This document shows, one piece after another, positions 11,069 through 18,848 of a stretch of DNA of 64,000 bases. Numbering within the stretch: position 1 is the first letter of the stretch; every line of letters begins with the position of its first letter. The DNA comes from Leishmania infantum JPCM5. Taxonomy: Eukaryota > Euglenozoa > Kinetoplastea > Trypanosomatida > Trypanosomatidae. The notes beneath the pieces were generated by a model. It was not told where the DNA came from. It saw only the letters and a list, made by a program, of their open reading frames with translations, and ran no database searches. The stretch lies in NCBI RefSeq assembly GCF_000002875.2, contig NC_009409.2, positions 368,627-432,626 of the forward strand, written 5' to 3'. A program made the position numbers and the translations under genes.

Positions 11069-11074
11069 CTAGCC
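8622..11074. other. Spacer before the 2OG oxygenase gene
   Basis: About 2.45 kb of low-complexity UTR-like DNA: a GT run near 9373-9391, homopolymer A and T runs, a G-rich patch near 9488-9510, and long CT-rich stretches from about 10840 onward. Open frames here are short and compositionally biased. No gene is recognised. Confidence 0.65.
10976..11068 (+). promoter_or_regulatory. Polypyrimidine tract, two AG candidates and (GT)16 before the oxygenase start
   Basis: A T/C-rich tract (about 10976-11020) is followed by AG at 11034-11035, then sixteen GT units (11035-11066), then AG at 11067-11068, then the ATG at 11075. Use of the first AG gives a short leader made almost entirely of GU repeats; use of the second gives a six-base leader after the SL. 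Confidence 0.45.
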
Positions 11075-12370
11075 ATGCTTCGCGCTACTACTCTTGCTCG
11101 CGGCACGCTTGTAAAGATCGGCCGCGGCCCGAACAACGTAACGGAGTCGGCCAGCAACGCCCTTCTCGAATCCCTACAAGACCACGGCTACTGCTATATC
11201 CAGCACCCCTTCATTCAGAAGACCATCCTCGATCAGCTTCACCGCGATTGCCGCATCTTCTTTGAGCAGTATGTCCTGCACCTGCACGACGCTGCTGCGC
11301 AGGGCAGCCTGAAGCGCAACAACCTGCACAACTACAACTGCACACAACTCTCCCCGTACGAACTGGAGAGCATAAAGTCCCCGAGTGGGTTCCGCGGCTA
11401 CTACCGCTACGTCGGCGCGAGCGGCATCGATGACGCTATCGAGTGCTTCTCCGTTGGCCGCGACGACGTGGCTGACCCGGCAGTGCTGCGGCGCGACTAC
11501 TACAAGCAAGCCGGTTGGGAGGAGAGCGAGTACCTGAGCATGATTAGCCGTCGCAACCCGTGGGACATCTTGCTGAACCACGTCAACTCAATCCCCGCAT
11601 CCGGCAGCGGCCTCGGCCCGGGCATGGACCGCAACGACAACTTCATGTCCGACTTCAAGGACATGATGATGGCCTACTACGACCTCTGCTACACGGTGAG
11701 CATGGACGTGATGCGGCACATCAGCTGCGGCCTCGGTATCCGCCCCTCCATCCCGCAAGGCGGGCCGGACCCGACGATGGACTTCGAGCTTGAGTACTTC
11801 ACGTCGTTCCACCAGAAGCGCGACTGCGACTTGCAAGCCAAGTACTACCCGCAGCTCGGGGAAGGGGCGCGACTCAAGAACGGCGTCGACATCCAAAATC
11901 AACGGTCGGCGCACAACCCGGACGGCGTGAAAGTGCTCCGGCGCAAGGGAGCCAAGATGCAGCCTCTGGTGAGGACGGCGAGCGCCGAGGACGGCGATGA
12001 TGACAAGGACGTGACGGTGCGCCTCGACACGCACAAAGACCTCAGCACCATCACCCTGCTCTCCCAGGACTCGCTTGGGGGGCTGGAGGTGTGGGACGAC
12101 GAGAAGGGCTCCTACATGGCCGTCCCGGTGCTCGAGGACGCGCTTCTCGTGAACGCCGGCTTGTTCCTGGAGAAGTGGACGGGTGGCCTCATCGAGGCAA
12201 CACCCCACCGCGTGCGCAACGCCAAGGGCGGCAGCAGCCGCTGCAGCATTGTCTTCTTTGCCCTGCCCGACCACGATGCCCGCATCGAGCCGCTCCTGCA
12301 GCAGGAGGACAATCCGGCAGTGGATGCGCAGGACAGCTTCCTTGCAGGTGACATGATGCCCGCCCCGTAA
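11075..12370 (+). CDS. 2-oxoglutarate/Fe(II)-dependent oxygenase (isopenicillin N synthase-like)
   Basis: A 431-residue protein. The C-terminal third carries the double-stranded beta-helix signature of this superfamily: the metal-binding H320-x-D322 in TVRLDTHKDLSTITLLSQD, the distal H378 in IEATPHRV, and the 2-oxoglutarate-binding R389-x-S391 in SRCSIVFF. The spacing and the phrase GGLEVWDDEKGSYMAVPV are typical of plant/fungal isopenicillin N synthase-like dioxygenases. The N-terminal half, with DHGYCYIQHPF, corresponds to the DIOX_N region. These enzymes couple oxidation of a small substrate to decarboxylation of 2-oxoglutarate; the substrate cannot be predicted. An insertion of about 40 residues (270-312, basic then acidic) precedes the metal motif. 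The start MLRATTLARGTLVKIGR could be a mitochondrial presequence. Confidence 0.9.
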   Translation: MLRATTLARGTLVKIGRGPNNVTESASNALLESLQDHGYCYIQHPFIQKTILDQLHRDCRIFFEQYVLHLHDAAAQGSLKRNNLHNYNCTQLSPYELESIKSPSGFRGYYRYVGASGIDDAIECFSVGRDDVADPAVLRRDYYKQAGWEESEYLSMISRRNPWDILLNHVNSIPASGSGLGPGMDRNDNFMSDFKDMMMAYYDLCYTVSMDVMRHISCGLGIRPSIPQGGPDPTMDFELEYFTSFHQKRDCDLQAKYYPQLGEGARLKNGVDIQNQRSAHNPDGVKVLRRKGAKMQPLVRTASAEDGDDDKDVTVRLDTHKDLSTITLLSQDSLGGLEVWDDEKGSYMAVPVLEDALLVNAGLFLEKWTGGLIEATPHRVRNAKGGSSRCSIVFFALPDHDARIEPLLQQEDNPAVDAQDSFLAGDMMPAP

Positions 12371-13560
12371 GACGGATAGGTGGAGGTGCAGTAGCGGCAG
12401 CGCCAGCGCTTTCTCTGCCTCAACGCCGTCAAAGTAGAACGTGAGCTGTGGGGAGGAGTGTGCAGGGCTCCACACAGAGAAGTCCTGCTCGTGCATAAGT
12501 ATGCCGCATTACAAGAGGGAGCGGCAGGTGTCTTTTCCTTTCCAACCACGGACGCCAGCAGCCCCCACCACCATCACCCCTCTCTCTGTCTCTCTGCCCT
12601 CGCCCTCCCTGCAGCGCGCGGGGGCCTGTGTGAGCCTCCAAATTTCCATAGAAAGAGTCATAGAGATCGAAACGTCGGCAATGTCACCATCGCCCTGTCG
12701 GTGCGGCGTGGCCCTCGTTGTCCTTCGTCGTTGTTTGAAAATGTATGTGTAGGTGCAAGTGTGTCTGTGTATGTGCATGCGCAGGTCTTGGCACATCAGG
12801 AAACGAGTGGTATTACTGGCTGTCTGTCTGGTCCTTGGTTGGCTTTCTTTATGCTCTTTTTTTTTGTGTGTGTGTGTGTGCGTGGCGTCGCGGCGCGCGG
12901 TGAGACCATCCGGTTTCTCTTCTCGTGTTTCCTCGCACGCAAAGGAGACGACGTGAGAACACGAATACAGAACGCTGCCCTCGTGTGGCAAGCACATATC
13001 ACGCCCCGCCCTCTCACCGATCTACCCAGCCAGCCTCTCACCCTCTCGTTTCTCCCTCTCATATATGTCGCCGTCACTGTGACTGTTAGCCGTCATGGAA
13101 GGAAGGAGTGCGGAGAGGGAGTGTCAAGGAGCAACCGCGCGCGGTGAGGGCCAGAGACAGCCACAGCAGCAGCAGCTGGTAGGCGAAATGGATGAAGGCG
13201 GGTGCCATCACCGCCACCCATCGATGAATGGCAGGAAAAAGACACCTCCGTGTGCCTTTGCATCTTACCAACGTTTTTGCTCTTCCTCTCTGACCCCTTC
13301 CGTCCCCTCTCCTTCTCTCCGTCTGTGTCTGTGTTGGGCCACCTGTTCATGCGCGTGGCCCCCGCACCATCCACGACGGCGACGCAAATACATGCGCGGC
13401 CATGAAACCACAGCCCTACCTACGTGACTCTGAAACGCCAGTACACAACCACTACCATCGTTGCCAGTGCCGTATCTGCCGTCACTACCGCTCCCGCCCC
13501 CCCTCCCCCCTGCCGCCCACCAAACTCCGCCCGCCTCTGCCCCTTCTCCCTTCGCCAAAG
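12371..13560. other. Spacer between oxygenase and Sec61 gamma genes
   Basis: UTR-like DNA with CT-rich tracts (12530-12610, 13265-13330, 13494-13556) and a short GT run near 12868. No gene is supported; longer open frames here translate repeats. Confidence 0.65.
13494..13560 (+). promoter_or_regulatory. CT-rich tract ending in AG directly at the Sec61 gamma ATG
   Basis: Pyrimidines dominate 13494-13556, and the next AG is at 13559-13560, abutting the ATG at 13561. An upstream tract (about 13265-13330) with AG near 13411 is the alternative acceptor and would give a conventional leader. Confidence 0.4.
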
Positions 13561-13770
13561 ATGGACTTCCTTGATGACATTCTGTTCCACCCCATCGTGG
13601 CCTTCACCAAGAACAGCCGCATGCTGGTACGCAAGTGCCAGAAACCGAACTACAACGAGTTCACGACGGCTGCCATCGCAGCGTTGATCGGCTTCTTCAT
13701 GATGGGCTTCCTCGGTTTCTTTGTTAAGCTGGTGTTCATCCCGATCAACAACGTCATTCTTGGTGCGTAA
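13561..13770 (+). CDS. SEC61G: Protein translocase SEC61 gamma subunit (SecE family)
   Basis: A 69-residue tail-anchored protein. The amphipathic N-terminal helix (FHPIVAFTKNSRMLVRKCQK) is followed by the invariant KPxxxEF stretch (KPNYNEFTTAA), one membrane segment at about residues 34-58 (IGFFMMGFLGFFVKLVFI) and the diagnostic end IPINNVILGA. This matches Sec61 gamma of other eukaryotes over its whole length. It clamps the Sec61 alpha channel in the ER membrane during co-translational translocation. The start is the first Met that gives the family's usual length; the frame is open upstream (from 13402) but that part is Pro/Arg-rich leader translation. Confidence 0.96.
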   Translation: MDFLDDILFHPIVAFTKNSRMLVRKCQKPNYNEFTTAAIAALIGFFMMGFLGFFVKLVFIPINNVILGA

Positions 13771-15269
13771 GGCGCGACTCACGTGTGTACGTGTGCATCG
13801 ACGTGTTCGGTGCTGCTGCGTTGGTGGGGAATTGTCATTGTTGCCGTCGCTCGAGTGCTTCGTCGCATTCTACGAAGACCAGCACGAAGAGCTCCCAGCG
13901 ACATCCTTTGGCCCCCACTAATCGGCGTTGTCTCCCCTTTCCCCGCTTTTTGGCGTTTTTCTGCTCGTACACAGTGACGCGGCGGCGGTAGTGTTTCAGT
14001 GTGCGACCTCGCCGCACGGTGTGTATGTGTGTACGTGCGTGTGTGCCAAAGTCAGGAAGAGGAAGAGGAAGAGAAGGCAGCGGAGGAATAGAGAGTATGC
14101 ACAAGTAGTGGGGGGCTGGAGGCCGCCATGCATGGAAAAGGCAGGCACAGAGACTTTCTAGGGAGACGCACGAGCTCATGCTCGTGCACACGCACGCACC
14201 GTCACTGCCGCCCGCCTCGCTCACCCTCGTTTCTTTGGGCTTTCTTTCATGTGCAGATAGGCTTGTGGCAGCAGCAGTAGCGGTAACAGCATCGCTGTGC
14301 GCGTGCGTACGGCTGTGTGTACATGTATATGTCAAGGTGATGACCGAAAGCGGTGCTTCTACTTCGTCTGTGTATACATGTGTGTGTGCGTGTGTGTCTC
14401 CCAGCAGTGTATCCTCTTTTTTGTCCGCCAGCCGTCCCACCTCCACGCTCCTGGCCCCTCCCTCACTCTCTGGGGCAGACAGCTCTGGTTCTTCGTGCGC
14501 GTATGTGGTGGCGTATGGTGCTCTGAGGCGTTGGGTGTGTGTCTTTTCCTAAGAACATGCACATACAAGTATGACAAGACGAAAAGGTGGACTGTTGCTG
14601 TAAGAAAAGCACAGAAGACACGCAATATTGGGGAGGCGGACGGGAGCAGCAGCAGCCGTTCTCTTCTGTGTGCTGCCGGAATCTACGAATCTCTTCCCTT
14701 CTTCTCCCTCTCTGAGAGACATGTGTGAGTGTGGGTCGTAAGGAGGGAGGGGGTGTATGTGGCGCACGTGTAGTTCCACGCCTGCCTCCCCCCTTCTCTC
14801 CACTGCCGTTTCCATTGCAGCCGCGGAAGAATATGCCAGTGGCACGCTCATCACCACAACGCAGACGCTGGACGCATGCGCACATGTGTGCGCGTAGACT
14901 CTGTCTTCCTCACCCTTTACAAACCCCCTCCATCTTCCCATGTCTCTGCTCTTCTCCCCTCTGTGTTGCTGTGCTGCGGTTCTCAGCTCATCTCCGCGTG
15001 GCGTGTGCAATGCGCAACAACGGCGTACTCCCCAGAACCGCAAGCACACGCACCCACCTCTCGACGCGCTAAAGGAAGAACTGAGGGCATTCGCCTCCGC
15101 CACAACTCTGCTATTTCACCTTCACGGCATCAATCACCTTGCAGCATCCTCTCTGCAGTGTTGCGAAGAGTGCCATCCTTCCGTCGAGCCGTCTTCCCTC
15201 CACCCCGCCCTACTCTACCCCACCCCCACCCCGCCGCTGCCGCTGCCGCTGCCGTCAGCACCCTCATCC
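13771..15269. other. Spacer between Sec61 gamma and the dehydrogenase gene
   Basis: About 1.5 kb with GT-rich sequence (14010-14045, 14310-14400) and CT-rich tracts (14780-14820, 14900-14960, 15170-15265) suited to trans-splicing of the downstream gene. No gene is recognised. Confidence 0.65.
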
Positions 15270-16562
15270 ATGTCAGCCATTAAGCGCTCGCTGAACGTGG
15301 GTGTGGTGGGCATGGGTAACATGGGCATTCCCATTACCCGAAACCTCGCCTTCAAGGCACGCAGCGCCATGTATTTGCAGATCCACAGCCGCACTCTCAG
15401 CAAGGCGCGCCAAGTGTGCGATGACATGAGCGCCGATGGCGCCACCTGCGCCATGCGCATCCACGACCGCTACAGCACCATGACCAAGTGGTGTGACGTC
15501 ATCCTGCTGACCTTGGCACACCGGGTCGCCTCACGGAAGGTCCTCCTGGAGGACAGCGAGGCCCTCGTCACCAACGCCCGTCCTGGGCAGATTATCGTGG
15601 ACCACACGACCGTGGACATGGAGCTGTCGCGCGAGTGCGCCCACGAGGCAGAGCGGCGCGGTGCCGTCTTCCTCGACGCCCCGATGAGCGGTAGTCCGAA
15701 GCAGGCCTTCAACAACCAGCTCGTGCTCATGGTGGGTGGGCCGGCGGAGCAGGTGCAGCGGGTGTCGCCAATCTTTCGTATGTATGCGGACAACATCCAT
15801 CACATGGGCGCCAATGGCAGCGGCACGGCGGCTAAGCTGCTCTCTCAAGCGCTGGTGGCCTCGCACAATGCCGCCGCCGCGGAGGCAATGACGATTGCGA
15901 ATCGGCTCGGCATCGAGGACTACCAGAAGCTCATCCAAGTCTTGGACGCCTCGTGGGGCTCGAGCACGATGCTGCGCCGCAACGCGCCAACGATGCAGGA
16001 CCTCGTGCGCAACCCGGACAAGCTGGCACCATCCTCTGGCGCCAGCATCGACAACCTTCTCGAGGATCTCGCGCTGCTCGACGCCTCCTTACCAAAGATC
16101 GAGAAGGGCGACGACGGCAATGGTGGGCGCGAGGTTGAGGAGGAGCGCTTCCCTGTGCTAGACGCGTCGCTGCGCATGCTGGGCGCCGCCGCCGAATCTG
16201 GGATGGGTGACCGTGATATGGCGGCCGTCATCCACTACATCCCGGCGGCCGCCGCCATGGAGAAAGAAGAGGGGGTCCGCGTTCAGCCTCGCGGGCTCAC
16301 GTCCGGCGCTTTTCTTGGCCGAAACGCCACCGGAAGGGTGAGCAATGGTCCAGCAGCAGCAGGGGCTGCAGTAGCGACTTCGTCGCCGCCGGTGTCGGCG
16401 GAGATCGAGATGGACCCGGGCTTTCTGGCGGACTCGCTCAGTGCCGCCGAAAGTAGCAGCAACGACAAAGGCAGCACGACGCAAGCCGCATCAATCGCGG
16501 AGCCGTTGACAACAGCTTCCTCGCAGCAGCCCCCAGCATTCACCCTGGAGGACTTTTACTAG
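15270..16562 (+). CDS. 3-hydroxyisobutyrate dehydrogenase-like (beta-hydroxyacid dehydrogenase family)
   Basis: A 430-residue protein. The start at 15270 puts the Rossmann motif GVVGMGNMG at residues 11-19, where the family expects it; the frame is open to 14940 but that is CT-rich leader. The substrate motif FLDAPMSGSPKQA (about 135-146) corresponds to the DAPVSGG signature, and GSGTAAKLL contains the expected catalytic Lys (K189). The following family Asn (K-x-x-x-N) is Gln193 here. The all-alpha domain continues to about residue 330, with a Gly/Glu-rich insertion near 280-295, and ends in a roughly 100-residue Ala/Ser/Pro-rich tail absent from typical 290-335-residue members. The family reduces or oxidises small beta-hydroxyacids with NAD(P). 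Specificity is not predictable and activity could be altered. Confidence 0.85.
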   Translation: MSAIKRSLNVGVVGMGNMGIPITRNLAFKARSAMYLQIHSRTLSKARQVCDDMSADGATCAMRIHDRYSTMTKWCDVILLTLAHRVASRKVLLEDSEALVTNARPGQIIVDHTTVDMELSRECAHEAERRGAVFLDAPMSGSPKQAFNNQLVLMVGGPAEQVQRVSPIFRMYADNIHHMGANGSGTAAKLLSQALVASHNAAAAEAMTIANRLGIEDYQKLIQVLDASWGSSTMLRRNAPTMQDLVRNPDKLAPSSGASIDNLLEDLALLDASLPKIEKGDDGNGGREVEEERFPVLDASLRMLGAAAESGMGDRDMAAVIHYIPAAAAMEKEEGVRVQPRGLTSGAFLGRNATGRVSNGPAAAGAAVATSSPPVSAEIEMDPGFLADSLSAAESSSNDKGSTTQAASIAEPLTTASSQQPPAFTLEDFY

Positions 16563-18848
16563 TACCTCCTTAAGGTCGGAGAGAGCGGAAGGGGTGTTGG
16601 TGGTGTTGGCGGCGTGTGTAAGGAGGGGGTGTACGCTGCCTACTGAAAAGACATGCTGCCCCCTCCCCCTCCCCCAAACCTCCATTGAGTCTGGTGTATG
16701 TGCATGTGTCTGTTGGTCACACAAGTTTCTCGGGGCCCCTCGCCATCCTGTTTCTGAGATGGAAGTCTCTCCCCCTCCTTTCCCGCCTCGGCAATCTCGA
16801 CTCTCGCTCTCTCGCATGTGCAGTTTTCAAACGGGGGTGGGTGAGGTGGGAGTGCGGGGTGCCTACGCTTTAAGCAGCGCAGCGTGCACATATCTATAAG
16901 GCGCTGCAGACGGTAAGTCGACATGTGTCACGCGAGCAGCAGACCGAGATGAAGAAGTAGAGGGTCGCCTGGACAATATCATCCATCCCTCGCTGAGGGG
17001 AGGGGGGAGGAGGGGGTCCGCGCCCCCAATCGTTGTCCTTCTCCGCCACGGCTGTGTTTGAGTATACCACTGCGGCACGCATGCCGATCCTATCCCCCTT
17101 CACTGTCCTCTTTGGGCCGCACCACCTCCTTGCGTCGTCTCATTTTTTTTCTTCACACACACGCACACGCGCACTGGCTCTTCATTGTCGGCGTCATGTG
17201 GTTACCTTCTGGCGCGTCCATGCGATCGCGCCGCACTTCCAGCTGTAGACAGTCAGCACAGAAAACGACGGTGGCAGACGCCTCACTTGTCTGCGTGATG
17301 CACCTCATCTCTTGGGTGTCCTTCCCCTTCTCCGCACATGTACAGTCCAGAGCTGGAGTGGCTGCTGGGGAGTGCCACGCCGGTGCAGCAGAGGAGAGAG
17401 TTGAAGGCATCTGCGGCGACCGGATGCAGTGTCCCTGCATCGGATAGCCTCCACCGTGCAGCCAAGCTTGACAGCACGGTTGTCGACGGCCATGCCATGC
17501 CACCGCGACCTCCCACAGCCCCGTCAGCCCAGCGCTCCACATGCACGCCGGAATTCTACAACAACGTGCAGGTGATTGGTGGACTGCCACGACGCGGTCC
17601 CCGTGCGCCCACCGATACCTTCAGCGCAATGCCGTGCCGCTTTCTTTAATGCACGGCCGACTCTCACTATCCCTTCCGCTTTTTGTGTTGTTTTGGGGGT
17701 TTCGGCGTGCCCATTTCTCTGCCATACAACATGAGGCCAAAGGTCACCCCCCTTCACACAGATACGCACGGCCTTGCCACAGGCCCCGACATCCGCGTGG
17801 TGCGAGGCAGCCGTAGGCACAAGCTGGCACAGCAGTGCGCCGACTCGGTCATCCGATCATGGCCTCGGCCTCAAACTCCACCCAACCACCCGGCTTCACA
17901 GTCGCTCCTCCCATCATGCCGGTCGCCAGGTGGCGCATCCCACTCGGGGTGTAAAAAGCGGGCTCCCCACACCAGCGGGCAGTGAGAGGCTCGGGTAAGA
18001 TGCGTGCGAGTCACACTGACACTCTGCCCATCACATGGATGGTGTACACGTGTTCACTGTCGCAGGTCGCTCGGGCCCAGCGCCGTCCCGGGCCTGACTC
18101 TGTCACCACCTAAAGTTGTTCTGCATTGACAGGGATAAGGGGGCTGCCTGGCTTCCGTACACAGAGTGGAGGGGAGGGCGCTGGACCCTGATCCACCACA
18201 CTGAGCTGCCCCTCCCCCGTCGTCAGGATCTTCTCATGTGCGCAAGCAAACAAAGCCCCCCTCCCCAATGGCTCACGTGCACTCGGTCTTCCTCTCTCAA
18301 GTGGTGATCACGACATTCTATCATCCGGCAGCAGCTAGAGCCCCGCACCCGCTCCTCTCCCTCTCCTCGCTGCACGCACAGAAACAAAGACGGGTGGGGC
18401 AGCGGGTAGTACTGTTTTGTATTTTACCAATCTGTGTGTATGTGTATGTATGTGTGTGTGTACGTTGCATGCACACGAGAGCTGCTCAATCTTCCGTGGT
18501 GGTCCCCCCTCCTCCTTCCACTTTCGCTGTACCTCTCAGTGCCTTTCCGTGCTTTTGTGTATGTACGCCTTGCTTGCAGCAGTGACTCCTTATAGTGTTG
18601 CCGTACCTTCATCAGTGATCGCATCTCTCTCTCTATGTGGTTGCTTACACGCCCTAGCACGTGTGCCTCATCTCCTCTCCTTTCCTCCTCCCCCTTTTTC
18701 ATCTCTCTTTACCTCTTGATGCGCTCCGCTTGGCGCCCATTCGGTTTCTCCCGACGTCTCTTGCACCCTCTATTACTCCGCGTGTCGGGGAAGGTGCTTC
18801 ACTTCGCATTTTGCGCACACGCGCAGCGCTACCACAAGCAACCAAAAC
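16563..18848. other. Spacer containing an antisense SIDER-like element
   Basis: About 2.3 kb. CT-rich and GT-rich flanks surround a block (about 17340-18230) of non-repetitive sequence, part of which I read as a retroposon relic (listed separately). Before the next gene, CT-rich sequence at 18640-18720 is a likely trans-splicing tract. No intact gene is seen. Confidence 0.65.
17678..18222 (-). mobile_element. SIDER-like degenerate retroposon, antisense to the gene array
   Basis: Read on the - strand, the element opens near 18222 with CAGCTCAGTGTGGTGGATCA then GGGTCCAGCGCC, close to the conserved 5' signature shared by ingi/L1Tc-clade retroposons and Leishmania SIDERs (core CTCAACGTGGTGCCAGGGTC as I recall it). 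It runs about 545 bp, the usual SIDER size, and ends in an A-rich tail (- strand 17705 to 17678, AAACCCCCAAAACAACACAA). It carries no open frame. It lies in the probable 3'UTR of the dehydrogenase gene. The ends are estimates. Confidence 0.55.

Noticed and set aside
12458..13147. 229-residue open frame before Sec61 gamma
   Set aside because: Composition follows CT/GT repeats and no domain or paralogue pattern is seen.
14940..15269. Upstream extension of the dehydrogenase frame
   Set aside because: It would place about 110 low-complexity residues before the Rossmann motif, which family members have at the extreme N-terminus; the DNA is CT-rich leader.
17524..17820. 98-residue - strand frame over the SIDER-like element
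   Set aside because: Runs into the non-coding A-rich tail of the element and matches no protein pattern.
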